NCBI GenBank assembly: GCA_024278595.1
Contig: JAJRSW010000102.1
Span: forward strand, 1 to 48,042
Reading direction: 5' to 3'
From: Fidelibacterota bacterium
Lineage (GTDB): Bacteria; Fidelibacterota; UBA8477; JABMPR01
DNA: 48,042 nt
The notes under the pieces: generated by a model
Seen by the model: the letters and a program-made list of their open reading frames with translations, nothing else
Databases searched by the model: none
What the model was told of the DNA's origin: nothing
Made by a program: the position numbers and the translations under genes
Shown here: one piece after another, positions 26,020 through 36,141 of the stretch
Numbering within the stretch: position 1 is the stretch's first letter
How the letters are laid out: every line of letters starts with the position of its first letter

Positions 26020-26976
26020 TTATAATTCGATCTTATCTGTTAAAAAATAGTGCCGTGGATTTACCGGTACATTATTGACCCGCACCTCGTAATGGAGGTG
26101 TGGACCCGTACTGCGGCCGGTATTCCCGGAGTAAGCTATTAGGTCACCCCGTTTGACTTCATCACCAGGTTTGATCACATAGCGGCTTAAATGAGCATAG
26201 ATAGTTTTTATGCCATAGTCATGATTCAGAATAATCGTTTTCCCATAGCCTGTATTTCCTTTTCGGGATTTAACAATGCCGTCGGCTGTGGCGAAAACGG
26301 GTGTACCGGTAAGAACGCCAAAATCCTGACCATGGTGCATCCGTCGTTTTCGGGTGAAGGGATCAGGCCTGACGCCAAAGCTTGACGTGAGGTAGCCCCG
26401 GTTTACAGGGGCAATCGAGGGTGTCATCCTCAGGCGATTTACATCCTGAGACAGTTTTGAATAGATTTGTTCATAGCTATTAAGCTGGAGGGTGATCTCA
26501 CGGCCCAAGGTGGCCAGATTGCTCTCCAAAGAGTTTAGATTGAGATCTGTGACTGGCATAAGCTCATCATAATTCTGGGTAAAATCATTGACGGCACCAC
26601 CAGTTCCCAGAGCGCGGACATCATCATCAACTGAAGGAAGGTCTGCATATACCCGCAGAGCATCATCCTGAGCAACCAATTCAGTCAACTGGCCCTCTGC
26701 ATCATCCAACCGAATCTTCATGTCCTCCATGATGCGAACCAGTTCTTTATTATGATTTTTCATACTTTGGACTTTTAAATCATATTGCGTGCTGGAAAGA
26801 CTTGAGAAGAGGAATGCTCCAAGACCCATAATAACCAGCAAACCGGTCAGACTCAGCCCATAAACCCAGGATTGGGAAAAGAATAGCTCATTGACCCGGT
26901 TCGTTTTGTCGTTGATCAGGAAGAACCGAAATCCAGCTCCTGTATTCACGCCAATTTTGCTTTTCTTACTGATCAT
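26020..26976 (-). CDS. Membrane-anchored M23 (LytM) metallopeptidase
   Basis: The 318-residue protein has a cytoplasmic N-terminus, one TM helix (about 39-62), a coiled-coil (65-115), and a C-terminal peptidase M23 domain with HHGQDFG (zinc His and Asp) and HLHYEV (zinc His), both complete. Such enzymes cut peptidoglycan cross-links or, if membrane-bound, activate amidases. The gene is monocistronic, ending in a strong terminator. Confidence 0.92.
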   Translation of the reverse strand: MISKKSKIGVNTGAGFRFFLINDKTNRVNELFFSQSWVYGLSLTGLLVIMGLGAFLFSSLSSTQYDLKVQSMKNHNKELVRIMEDMKIRLDDAEGQLTELVAQDDALRVYADLPSVDDDVRALGTGGAVNDFTQNYDELMPVTDLNLNSLESNLATLGREITLQLNSYEQIYSKLSQDVNRLRMTPSIAPVNRGYLTSSFGVRPDPFTRKRRMHHGQDFGVLTGTPVFATADGIVKSRKGNTGYGKTIILNHDYGIKTIYAHLSRYVIKPGDEVKRGDLIAYSGNTGRSTGPHLHYEVRVNNVPVNPRHYFLTDKIEL

Positions 26977-27106
26977 TAGTTCCCTGATCTTAATTCCAAT
27001 TCATGTTTGACTATGAAGTATACTCGGAAGCTTAATTGATAACAAGACTTTTTGAGCATAAAATGGACTCTATCACCTGACCCATGATTTACCGCGTGAT
27101 TCCAAT

Positions 27107-27514
27107 CTATTCCTGGACCTCAGCTTCACCCTCAACTGTAGCGACGTGGTCAGCCTGGGCATCTTTTTCTTTGATCTCTTCAGCTATTTCCTTGATGGAT
27201 TTTGCCAGAACGATGTAATTCTCATGTTTAGCGAGTTTGGCCAATTTTCCTTCTTCACCAAGATTAAAGACCAGCTCGCCAAGCTCTGCTAAAGCTTTTG
27301 CCCGGCTTCTATTCAACTGATGAATATCAAGTTTGATCTTGCCAAGCTTGGTCAATTCTTCAGCTTTCTCAGTGGCGATCTTGCCAAATTCTTCAGCTTT
27401 TTCCAGAGCTGTAGCCCCGAATTCACGCAATCCTTTGATCATATCATCCATCATTTGGGATGTGCGATCTGCTTTTACTTCTGCTTGTTCCGGTTTTTTT
27501 GCTTCTTCAGTCAT
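27107..27514 (-). CDS. Small charged coiled-coil protein
   Basis: I do not recognise the family. The 135 residues are highly charged with heptad-like Ala/Leu/Lys patterns (LEKAEEFGKIATEKAEELTKLGKIKLDIHQLNRSRAKALAELGELVF region at 37-84), no signal or TM and no cysteine. GAGGT lies 6 nt before the ATG. The gene is 74 nt downstream of serA on the same strand. A structural or stress-related role is possible but not shown. Confidence 0.7.
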   Translation of the reverse strand: MTEEAKKPEQAEVKADRTSQMMDDMIKGLREFGATALEKAEEFGKIATEKAEELTKLGKIKLDIHQLNRSRAKALAELGELVFNLGEEGKLAKLAKHENYIVLAKSIKEIAEEIKEKDAQADHVATVEGEAEVQE

Positions 27515-27588
27515 CTGATTACCTCATGCTTTGATCATCGGTGAGAGCTGGTGAGGCTCCAACCTTTTGATATTTTTTTACCCCATTT

Positions 27589-29157
27589 TCACCCCAGAAA
27601 ATAACACTCCCTGATGGAAGAGATACTCTTTAATTTTCCTAATACCGCTGGCTCAGGAGTTGAATCACATTTGATCAATGACAGGGCATCTCCAGTCTGG
27701 CGGCTAAGAGAATATTCGGCAATATTAATACCGAAATTCCCTAATAAAGTACCAAGCTCCCCGACCACACCGGGAATATCTGCATTTAAGATCAGGATCA
27801 GCGGCCCATCCAATAGGACATCCACATGAAATTTATTTACCTTGGTCAAACGCTGTCCACCCTGGACATCAGTGTAGCCCATCAATTCCCATACTGCTCC
27901 AGCTATTGACTCAACCCGGACGGCCACCACATTCTGGACATGGCTCAGATCTGGGTCATGAAGGGAGCTTAGAATGGTCCCTTTCGTCTGAGCAATTGCC
28001 TGAGCATTGATCAGATTGATCACCCCATCATACCGATCCTCCATGATCCCCTCATAAGCGGAATAGAGCAGCGGTTGAATATGCTCTGCCGGACCATTGT
28101 AGCTCAATCTCAGAGATTTTACTGGAGAGGCGTGCAAGGGGTGTTGCAGACCGCCGATCACCCGGGCAAGTGCCAGAGAATCTGCAATTGATTTGAGAAT
28201 ACTCATATCCTTGATGGGTAAATTGATGGTATTATTCAAGCGATCATGAAGCAAATAATCCCTCATCTGGATGGCCACTTGCTCGGCCACATTTTCCCCG
28301 GCTTCCCGCGTACTGGCTCCCAGATGGGGAGTCAGCACAATATTTTTTGCTGAGAGCAGGGGATTATTGTAGGGAGGTTCTTCAGAATAGACATCAATGG
28401 CTGCCCCGGCAATAATGTCATTGTTAAGGGCTTCAGCCAGATCAGATTCATTTACCAGTCCTCCCCGAGCACAATTGATCAGCATGGCGGATGATCTCAT
28501 TTTTGCCAATTCCGGAGAACTGATCAGGTTTAGAGTATCCTTGTTGCGGGGTAGGTGAAGGCTAATGATATCAGATCGTTCAATAACATCATCCAGCGTT
28601 GTGACAGTAATATCTTTGACCAGCAGTTGATCTTGAGCCACATAGGGATCATAACCAATCACTTTCATCTGCAAACCGAGAGCCCGACGGGCAACTTCCT
28701 GCCCAATTCGCCCCAGACCCAGGACACCCAGGGTCTTGCCATTGAGCTCAGTACCAACCAAGGCTTTGCGCTCCCATTTTCCTGCTTTCAGGGTGCTGTC
28801 CCCCGCTGGAATATTGCGTGCCAGGGCCATCATCAGCGCTATAGTATGCTCGGCGGCCGAAATGGTATTGCCACCCGGCGTGTTCATCACGACAATACCG
28901 TGGGCGGTGGCTGAATCAATATCAATATTATCCACGCCAACGCCGGCCCGGCCAATAGCTTTAAGAAGTTTGGCTTGCTGAATCTTATCAGCGTTGATAG
29001 TCGTGCCACTGCGAATGATCCAACCATCGATCTCCGGTAGAACTAGATTCAGTTTCTCGGCATCACCATCCAGTATTTCGATGACTTCCAGTCCGGCATC
29101 TTTCAGAACAAGCTTCCCTTTTGGGGCAAGAGCATCCGTGATCAGAATTTTTTTCAT
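27589..29157 (-). CDS. serA: D-3-phosphoglycerate dehydrogenase
   Basis: The 522-residue long-type SerA oxidises 3-phosphoglycerate, the first step of serine synthesis. It has the substrate domain motif GRAGVGVDNID, the NAD-binding GLGRIGQEVA, the catalytic Arg in NCARGGLVNE, Glu in SEEPP and His in TPHLGAST, then an intervening domain and a C-terminal ACT domain (LNADIPGVVGELGTLLGNFGINIAEYSL) that senses serine. It overlaps the aminotransferase by 4 nt. Confidence 0.96.
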   Translation of the reverse strand: MKKILITDALAPKGKLVLKDAGLEVIEILDGDAEKLNLVLPEIDGWIIRSGTTINADKIQQAKLLKAIGRAGVGVDNIDIDSATAHGIVVMNTPGGNTISAAEHTIALMMALARNIPAGDSTLKAGKWERKALVGTELNGKTLGVLGLGRIGQEVARRALGLQMKVIGYDPYVAQDQLLVKDITVTTLDDVIERSDIISLHLPRNKDTLNLISSPELAKMRSSAMLINCARGGLVNESDLAEALNNDIIAGAAIDVYSEEPPYNNPLLSAKNIVLTPHLGASTREAGENVAEQVAIQMRDYLLHDRLNNTINLPIKDMSILKSIADSLALARVIGGLQHPLHASPVKSLRLSYNGPAEHIQPLLYSAYEGIMEDRYDGVINLINAQAIAQTKGTILSSLHDPDLSHVQNVVAVRVESIAGAVWELMGYTDVQGGQRLTKVNKFHVDVLLDGPLILILNADIPGVVGELGTLLGNFGINIAEYSLSRQTGDALSLIKCDSTPEPAVLGKLKSISSIRECYFLG

Positions 29158-30227
29158 AGTCCTTTGATAACCTCATCCAGAACACTGAGAACATCGTCAA
29201 TGTCTGACATTTGTAGATCTCCCATGTGAGCCAATCGAAAAGTTTTGCCCTTCAAGTTGCCATAACCTCCTGATATGAGGTAGTTACGGTCTCGCATCCG
29301 GGCTGCCAGCGCCAAAAGATCGAGATCGAATCTATTGTTGAAGCAGGTCAGGGTATCAGATTCATATCCGGGTTGGGCGAAAAGACCAAACTGTTCCCGG
29401 CCCCATTCCCTGACTCTTCCGGCCATCTGGGCATGTCGGGCAAATCGGTTTTCCAAGCCTTCCGCCTGGATCCGATCCAACTGAGCTGAGAGGGCGTAGA
29501 GATGTGGGATACTGGGTGTCGCTGTGGTCTGAGATTTCTCACCTGATTTGTGCATCCGCACAAAATCAAAATAAAAACCTTTTTGGGACTCCGGGATCGA
29601 ACGGCTGCGCTCCAGAGCGCGATCTGAAAGCGACATGACAGCAAAACCAGGTGGTAAACCCCAGGCTTTCTGAACACTGGCCAATACCATGTCAAGACCC
29701 CATTCATCAACTTTGATGGGCGCTCCCAGCATCCCGCTGACCGCATCGACCATGAGCAGTACATCAGGGAATTTCTGGACGACTTCGCCGATCTCCGCCA
29801 GGGGATTCATAACGCCAGTGGAAGTTTCGTTAAAGACAAGTGTAGCCAGGTCATAATTGCCGGTGGACAAGGCCTGCTCCACCTGCCGGGCTGTAGTGGC
29901 CTGCCCCCATGCGACTTCAAAGCTATCCTGATCAAGCCCACAGATCCGGGTGATTTCAGCCTGTCTTTGAGAGAAGGCACCACACACGAAATTGGCAACC
30001 CGTCGTTGGCTGAGATTGCGGACACCAGCCTCCATCAGACCGGTGGCAGAACTAGTGGAGACCAGTACTGATTGTTTGGTGAAGAGGACTTCTTTGATCC
30101 CGCTCACTACCCGTTCCTGTAGTTCACGATATTCACCTGTGCGATGTCCAATGGGATACTGAGCCATGGCATCCAGGATCTCCTGATCCACATGGGTCGG
30201 TCCCGGAATAAAAAGTTTTGGTTTCAT
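29154..30227 (-). CDS. Class V aminotransferase, probable phosphoserine aminotransferase
   Basis: The 357-residue PLP enzyme starts with KPKLFIPGPTHVDQEIL, the usual entry of the alanine-glyoxylate/serine-pyruvate aminotransferase group, and has the Schiff-base lysine in SVQKAWGLPPG. Coupling to serA by a 4-nt overlap suggests it makes phosphoserine; the sequence type is the AGAT-like one used for this in several lineages, not the E. coli SerC type. Substrate specificity is inferred from context only. Confidence 0.88.
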   Translation of the reverse strand: MKPKLFIPGPTHVDQEILDAMAQYPIGHRTGEYRELQERVVSGIKEVLFTKQSVLVSTSSATGLMEAGVRNLSQRRVANFVCGAFSQRQAEITRICGLDQDSFEVAWGQATTARQVEQALSTGNYDLATLVFNETSTGVMNPLAEIGEVVQKFPDVLLMVDAVSGMLGAPIKVDEWGLDMVLASVQKAWGLPPGFAVMSLSDRALERSRSIPESQKGFYFDFVRMHKSGEKSQTTATPSIPHLYALSAQLDRIQAEGLENRFARHAQMAGRVREWGREQFGLFAQPGYESDTLTCFNNRFDLDLLALAARMRDRNYLISGGYGNLKGKTFRLAHMGDLQMSDIDDVLSVLDEVIKGL

Positions 30228-30233
30228 GGGCGG

Positions 30234-31517
30234 CTAGTCCTCCAGTTCTCTAAATACCAAACCGGTAGGTAATTTCGGGAAAAAGTAAGTACTTTTTTGG
30301 GGTAGGCGCAATCCGCGACCACCGATCTCGAACAGAATATTGCTGTCAGGGTAGTTCATGATCCAGCCAACCTGTGCTCCGCCACGTAATGCAGCCCAGA
30401 ACTCTTCCATATCCCGATAGTATTCAAGGTATTTATGCTGGCGAATATCCTCCTCAGTGAGTTTCAGGATATCTTTCAAGATGATCTCTTCCAGGATCAC
30501 GGTATCCATCTCAGCCAGAATGGGATCTTTCAGTCGGTGGCGCAGATCATTGAAAACCTTTTCTTTTAATTGGAGTGCAACGGGCTCACCATCTGTGTTG
30601 GACATGATCATACAGCGATGGTCGTGTCCTAATTCCACATCCTCGGCCTCCATTTGCAGGACATCGAAATACTCAAATAATTTATCCATGAGAATTTGGT
30701 ACGAAAAATCCGGGAGCCCTCGTAAACAACGATGGGTTGGATAGACTTTTAAACCGGTGTCCTGAGCTGATGCGAAGTAGCCCATGATGTAATTGGCATC
30801 GATCTCTGAGAAACCAGTTTCATTCAGTCGCTGGCCTTGATATAGACTTAAGGTCTCATAACGATGGTGCCCGTCTGCAATAAAAACTGGTTTATCCTCC
30901 ATCAGATCCTGCACCTCGGTAATGACTTCCTCATCTTCTATCAGATAACAGATATTTTCGACCCCTGTATCTTCATTTTTCCCGGTCAGTTTCAGGACGG
31001 CCTTGGAAACGGCTTCATCGAGTAGTTTGATGATGGTGTTCTCAGTATCCTGATAGGTGAAAAATATTTGCGAGAAATTTGTCCGGGTGGTTGCTGTCAG
31101 CCGCAGTCGGTCTTTGATGGGACCTTTATGGGTCTTTTCATGGGCTCTGACCGTATCCGCACCATAAGGAGCCAGAGGCATGAGGGCGATGAAGCCTTTG
31201 CGGATGTGTTGTTCCCCATCCGGCCCAGTAAAGAATTGATGCAGGAAGTATAATCCCGGCTGCGCACGGTTGGTGAGGACACCTTCAGCATGCCATTTTT
31301 TCAATAGATCTTTGGTGCCTTCATAAAACTCAGCTTCAAAATAATCACCTTGTTTTTCTTCTCCCAAAATCAGTCGAGCACTATTATAGCGAGATCTGGA
31401 GAGCAGAAATTTTCTTTCTTTGGCTGTGATCACATCATAAGGCGGGGAAATTATATCTGATAGGTTCGGAAAATTCTCTGGGTTATAGATCGTTCCACAA
31501 AAGGGAAGGATGGACAT
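30234..31517 (-). CDS. DUF1015 family protein linked to serine synthesis
   Basis: The 427-residue protein matches DUF1015: ISPPYDVIT near the N-terminus, VRAHEKTHKGPIKDRL, and FIADGHHRYET around residues 210-220. Its biochemical role is not established. It starts the three-gene run with the aminotransferase (6 nt gap) and serA, a linkage seen in other bacteria, which hints at a part in serine or phosphoserine metabolism. AGAGGTG precedes the ATG. It diverges from the DUF512 gene across 232 nt in which I see no RNA gene. Confidence 0.88.
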   Translation of the reverse strand: MSILPFCGTIYNPENFPNLSDIISPPYDVITAKERKFLLSRSRYNSARLILGEEKQGDYFEAEFYEGTKDLLKKWHAEGVLTNRAQPGLYFLHQFFTGPDGEQHIRKGFIALMPLAPYGADTVRAHEKTHKGPIKDRLRLTATTRTNFSQIFFTYQDTENTIIKLLDEAVSKAVLKLTGKNEDTGVENICYLIEDEEVITEVQDLMEDKPVFIADGHHRYETLSLYQGQRLNETGFSEIDANYIMGYFASAQDTGLKVYPTHRCLRGLPDFSYQILMDKLFEYFDVLQMEAEDVELGHDHRCMIMSNTDGEPVALQLKEKVFNDLRHRLKDPILAEMDTVILEEIILKDILKLTEEDIRQHKYLEYYRDMEEFWAALRGGAQVGWIMNYPDSNILFEIGGRGLRLPQKSTYFFPKLPTGLVFRELED

Positions 31518-31749
31518 ATGGTCACCTCTGTTAAAAAATATTCAATCAATAACATGGCTGAAAATTTAGACCTGCAAGACAGGAAGACAATGAGACAATT
31601 GCACGGATGTTCGAATATCTGCTGGATAAGTTTTCAATCCGCATCCCAACCCAGCAGACTGGACCCAGGAGAGCGAAAGATCTATTCCTTATTCTAATCA
31701 GCCATATCAAATCATTTCATCAGCGCAGCCTCTTGGATATATTCGCGGC

Positions 31750-33033
31750 ATGAATATTGTGGCCATTACTCCCAGAACCCCGGCAGCAGCCATGGGTATC
31801 CAGGTCGGGGATGAATTACTGACCATAAATGGCAGCAGCATTTCTGATATCATCGATTACGAATTCTACGCCGCTGACGAAGCACTTGATGTGCTTATCA
31901 GAAGGGCTGGGATCGATCGGCAAATCAGTATCTTAAAAAGTCTGGATGAGGAACTTGGGATCATCGTTGAACCCATGAAGATCCGCTCATGTGCCAACAA
32001 CTGTGTCTTCTGTTTTGCCCATCAAAACCCGCCAGGGGTGCGAGAAGCCTTGAATTTTAAGGATGGTGATTTTCGGTTCAGCTTTCTCCATGGTCATTAT
32101 ATCACCATGACCAACATGGGTCCCAAACAATTGGAACGGGTGGTGGAGCAACAGCTAAGCCCGCTCTATATTAGTGTCCATGTCACCGATCCTGCATTGC
32201 GGCGTAAGATGCTGCTCTATGGTAAAGATGACAAGCTGCTGGATAAACTCGCTTACCTTACTGAACACAATATCGTCCTCCATACCCAGATCGTGCTCTG
32301 TCCGGGTTGGAATGATGGCGAAGTTCTGCTCAGGACCATCAACGATCTCAAACAACTGGCCCCCCAGGTCCAGTCAGTATCCATCGTTCCGGTTGGCCTA
32401 ACCAAATATCGGGATAACCTGCCTCACCTGGATTCTTACGATCAGGTGACGGCGCAAGAATTCATTACCTGGTTTGAAGCTCGTCGTGAATTATTCAGTG
32501 TTCCTGATATTGAAAGATTCGTGCTTTTGAGTGATGAGTTCTTCATTCTCGCTGATGTGCCGATCCCCGATGATGATTATTATGGTGATTTCTCCATGGT
32601 TGAGAATGGCGTGGGACAATGTCGGGATTTCGCTAATCGGTTCGAAGCCAGCCGGGCTATGCTGCCTTCAACTTTAAAAAAGCAGACCCGACTGGTATTC
32701 CCCACTGGTCTGCTGGGATATTCATTTCTCAAAAAAACCATTGGCACTACGCTTGATGACATTGGAAATCTGGAATATGAGATCATCCCCATCCGCAATG
32801 AATGGCTGGGTGCCGATCTGGTCACCGTGACCGGGCTGGTGCCTGCTCGAGATGTGGTGACCCAACTAAGGTCAATTGAAAAAGCTGACGCCATCTATCT
32901 ATCATACCGCATGTTCAGCGAAGATGGGGTCACTTTGGATGATCATACCCGTGATGAGATGGAACAGAAATTGGGTATGCCGGTGTATATCCATCATGAG
33001 GATCTCATGGAGATCCTGAAACCGTGGATCTGA
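31750..33033 (+). CDS. DUF512 radical-SAM-like protein with PDZ domain
   Basis: The 427-residue product has a PDZ-like N-terminus (TPRTPAAAMGIQVGDELLTINGSSI), a motif CANNCVFCFAHQNP (C-x3-C-x2-C, the radical SAM spacing) at about residue 77, and the DUF512 C-terminal half. Function is unknown; some members are suggested iron-sulfur enzymes. It precedes der by 87 nt, an association I recall in other bacteria. No strong ribosome site is seen. Confidence 0.85.
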   Translation: MNIVAITPRTPAAAMGIQVGDELLTINGSSISDIIDYEFYAADEALDVLIRRAGIDRQISILKSLDEELGIIVEPMKIRSCANNCVFCFAHQNPPGVREALNFKDGDFRFSFLHGHYITMTNMGPKQLERVVEQQLSPLYISVHVTDPALRRKMLLYGKDDKLLDKLAYLTEHNIVLHTQIVLCPGWNDGEVLLRTINDLKQLAPQVQSVSIVPVGLTKYRDNLPHLDSYDQVTAQEFITWFEARRELFSVPDIERFVLLSDEFFILADVPIPDDDYYGDFSMVENGVGQCRDFANRFEASRAMLPSTLKKQTRLVFPTGLLGYSFLKKTIGTTLDDIGNLEYEIIPIRNEWLGADLVTVTGLVPARDVVTQLRSIEKADAIYLSYRMFSEDGVTLDDHTRDEMEQKLGMPVYIHHEDLMEILKPWI

Positions 33034-33120
33034 TCCGGCAGAGAGACCAGATAGCCCATTCTATTCTTTGAGGCTTATCTTCACCAGACGGATATGGATT
33101 ATATTATATAACGGAATTTT

Positions 33121-34464
33121 ATGACAAACTCAACGCCCCCTAATAAAACATCCCGGCTACCCATCGTAGCTATCGTAGGACGACCCAATGTGGGTAAATC
33201 CACCCTGTTCAATCGAATCGTCGGCAGACGTCTTTCCATCGTCCATGAACAGGAAGGTGTCACGCGAGACCGAATCGCTGTAGAAACAGATTGGGCAGGG
33301 TACTCATTTTTCCTGGTTGATACGGGTGGTTATATCCCTCAGAGTGAAGATGTGATCGATAAAGAGGTTCGGAAACAGGCCATTCTAGCCATTGAAGAAG
33401 CGGATGTGATCATACTCCTGGTTGATTCAGTGGTTGGGATCACCTGGGAAGATGAAGAGATTGTCAAACGAGCCAGACGCTCAAAAAAGCCCCTGGTTTT
33501 GCTAGCCAACAAGGCTGATAATGCCGAGCTTGAGAACCAAACCCACGTGTTCTATCAATTAGGTCTGGGGGAGGTATTTCCCATCAGTGCCTTGAACGGT
33601 CGCAGCATTGGGGATGCATTGGACAAGGTCGTATCTGCTTTTGCAAAACTACCTGCGGAGGAAGCAGTGAACGAAAGTGTGATCCGCTTCGCCATCGTAG
33701 GCATGCCCAATTCAGGAAAATCCAGTCTGACAAATGCCCTGTTGGGTGAGGACCGTCAGATCGTCACGGATATTCCCGGGACCACCAGAGATTCCATCAA
33801 CACCAGTTTCAAATATTTTGAGCAGACCTATGAAATGATCGATACAGCCGGGTTGCGACGTAAAGCCAAGGTCAATGACACGATTGAATACTACAGTTCC
33901 ATCCGTACGCAACAGGCTATCAAGAGTGCGCATGTGGTCATTGTACTCATCGACGCTGAAAAGGGATTTGTTTCCCACGATGCGCGCGTGATAGAGGAAG
34001 TGATCAAGGCTGGGAAAGGTCTGGTAATTGGGGTTAATAAATGGGACCTTATCAAGAAATCGACTAATACGATGCGCGATATGAAACAGGGGATGATCGA
34101 TGACATGTATGTTCTAAGACATTACCCCATACAATTCATTTCCACGTTGGAGCGACGTAGAATGTTCAAATTAGTGGATCTGGTAAAACAGATTCAGGAG
34201 GAGCAGCAAAAACGGATTCAGACCAGTCGACTCAACCATTTTCTGGAAGACGTAGTGGCGCGACTCCAGCCAGCAGCTCCCCGGGGTAAGGAAATAAAAT
34301 TGAACTATTGCTCCCAAGTTGCCGTTGAACCACCTGTGATCGTGATCTTTACCAATTACCCTGACCTGATAAAAACCGCCTATAAACGCTATCTGGAAAA
34401 CCGTTTCAGGGAGCTGTTCGGTTTTGAAGGGGTGCCCATCCGGATCGCTTTCAGGAAAAAATAA
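33121..34464 (+). CDS. der: Ribosome assembly GTPase Der (EngA)
   Basis: The 447-residue protein has two tandem GTPase domains: the first with GRPNVGKST, DTGGY and NKAD, the second with GMPNSGKSS, DTAGLRRK and NKWD, followed by the KH-like domain ending IRIAFRKK. Der is needed for 50S subunit maturation. Length and motif set are standard. Confidence 0.97.
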   Translation: MTNSTPPNKTSRLPIVAIVGRPNVGKSTLFNRIVGRRLSIVHEQEGVTRDRIAVETDWAGYSFFLVDTGGYIPQSEDVIDKEVRKQAILAIEEADVIILLVDSVVGITWEDEEIVKRARRSKKPLVLLANKADNAELENQTHVFYQLGLGEVFPISALNGRSIGDALDKVVSAFAKLPAEEAVNESVIRFAIVGMPNSGKSSLTNALLGEDRQIVTDIPGTTRDSINTSFKYFEQTYEMIDTAGLRRKAKVNDTIEYYSSIRTQQAIKSAHVVIVLIDAEKGFVSHDARVIEEVIKAGKGLVIGVNKWDLIKKSTNTMRDMKQGMIDDMYVLRHYPIQFISTLERRRMFKLVDLVKQIQEEQQKRIQTSRLNHFLEDVVARLQPAAPRGKEIKLNYCSQVAVEPPVIVIFTNYPDLIKTAYKRYLENRFRELFGFEGVPIRIAFRKK

Positions 34465-34494
34465 ACTCCAGCTATCATTGTCAAACTGATTTGA

Positions 34495-34523
34495 GCCACA
34501 GATGATTACAGATGAAACACTGA
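34495..34523. repeat. Degenerate intergenic repeat (CACAGATGATTACAGATG)
   Basis: CCACAGATGATTACAGATGAAACACTGAT in the der-protease gap has two ACAGATGA units about 10 nt apart, similar in style to those at 1539-1561 and 3213-3240. No coding potential. Confidence 0.35.
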
Positions 34524-34572
34524 TACTTGGGGATAGTCGCACCGGCCGTCTACTGCATATTGAACGGAACAC

Positions 34573-36141
34573 ATGAAGCTATTTAGCATTGTACTGAGCC
34601 TAATATTTTCCCTGACCAATCTTTTGGGACAGGAAGTCCGGGCGCGTAAGTGTGGTTTCGTTGATCACGAAATTTTACAGAGTAAACTGGCCTCACCCCA
34701 GGCCCGAGATCTGGATTTTCTGGATGAGTCAATCCTGAGCCCCAGCGGACAGTTTAGAATTCACTTCACACGAACCGGGACTGATGCAGTTGTAGGTGCC
34801 TCTGTTTCAGGTACGCCAACATTTGTTCTAGAAGCGGCCATCGCAGCAGACTCTGCTTACACCGTACTGGTCAATGAACTTGGCTTTCTACCTCCTCAGC
34901 CAGATGCTAATGTTGATGGACCTGAATTGGACATCTATATCAAGAACTGGGGTGGATCCTATTATGGTATGACCTATTTCGGATCTGTCATTCCAGCCCC
35001 CACCTATCTGGTGGTTGATAATGATTATGTTGAATCCAGTTATGCCACATCAGGTTTAGCGGCCTTACGAGTCACCATCGCCCATGAATTCTTCCACATG
35101 GTCCAACTGAGCTACGCCTACCCCTTTGACCCGGTTCAATCCAACGGATACTGGTACGAGATTTCCAGTACCTGGATGGAAGAGAAATGCTATCCGGATA
35201 TCGATGATTACCACGCCTATGTTGAAGATAATTTCCAGGAAATAAATTTCCCGAACCTGAATGATGATGCCTATGGGTTTTCCTATAGTTATGGGCATGG
35301 ATTATTCGGCCAGGTTCTGGATCAGGAATATGGCACGCGAAGTGGTCAGCATATCATGTTGGATATCTGGGAGAATATTTCCGGCAAGGAAGCGACGGAT
35401 AACCTGGAGGAGGTCTTAAGTGCCTCACCCTGGAATTCCAGTCTTACAGATGCTCTGGGGAAATACGCCCTTTATAATGCCTTCACCGGGTCACGCAGTA
35501 TCACTGGAATGTATTACCCTGATGCGGCCCAGTTGGCAGAAGTAAATGCCATGGAGTATGCCATCCCCCTGGACTATACAGCTTCCTTTGACTTTTCCCT
35601 GAATGCCTTCGAAATATCCTATCGTAGATTCACGATCTCTGGTTCAACCGATTTTTATGCCCGAGGCGAGCAACTTGATGCTGATCAGCGAGCCTTCATG
35701 ACCTATCATAGTTCCACACAGGGCTCCTCGCTCAAAAGTGTCGTGAGTGATTTTTTGATACCCTGCGCCAATGTGAATAACCAGGACTATCTTATTTTTC
35801 CGCTGGTGAATGGGAACCGGGATGCCAGCTATATGTTCTCCTTATCGTTTGAACCAAATACCATCGGGCTTGAGGATGCCATCCAGGCTCTCTGGCCCAA
35901 CCCGGGTGTCCTTCAGAAGCGTCCCATAAAATTGAATATTATCCTTTCAAAACCAGGTAATTTCGCTTTTAAGGTCTATAATATTTTAGGCCAGAGCGTT
36001 TACCAGCAGGATCTCTATCGAACAGCAGGAATCTTTATCCTGGACCTGACGCTACCAATAAGCACGCCGCCTGGTATTTATTTTCTGCAATTGGTAACCA
36101 GCGAAAAGGTGCTGACTCGAAAATTTACGGTATTGAGATGA
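34573..36141 (+). CDS. Secreted putative metalloprotease (MXAN_6640-like) with sorting domain
   Basis: The 522-residue protein has a signal peptide (about residues 1-18), a zinc-protease motif AHEFFHMVQ (H-E-x-x-H) near residue 172 and the following ISSTWMEEKCYP that supplies a likely third ligand (Glu), a set seen in MXAN_6640-type proteins. After residue 440 come a WPNPG motif and a type IX sorting domain (FKVYNILGQSVYQQDL ... GIYFLQLVTSEKVLTRKFTVLR). It should be exported to the surface. Its end overlaps the next gene by 4 nt. Confidence 0.82.
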   Translation: MKLFSIVLSLIFSLTNLLGQEVRARKCGFVDHEILQSKLASPQARDLDFLDESILSPSGQFRIHFTRTGTDAVVGASVSGTPTFVLEAAIAADSAYTVLVNELGFLPPQPDANVDGPELDIYIKNWGGSYYGMTYFGSVIPAPTYLVVDNDYVESSYATSGLAALRVTIAHEFFHMVQLSYAYPFDPVQSNGYWYEISSTWMEEKCYPDIDDYHAYVEDNFQEINFPNLNDDAYGFSYSYGHGLFGQVLDQEYGTRSGQHIMLDIWENISGKEATDNLEEVLSASPWNSSLTDALGKYALYNAFTGSRSITGMYYPDAAQLAEVNAMEYAIPLDYTASFDFSLNAFEISYRRFTISGSTDFYARGEQLDADQRAFMTYHSSTQGSSLKSVVSDFLIPCANVNNQDYLIFPLVNGNRDASYMFSLSFEPNTIGLEDAIQALWPNPGVLQKRPIKLNIILSKPGNFAFKVYNILGQSVYQQDLYRTAGIFILDLTLPISTPPGIYFLQLVTSEKVLTRKFTVLR

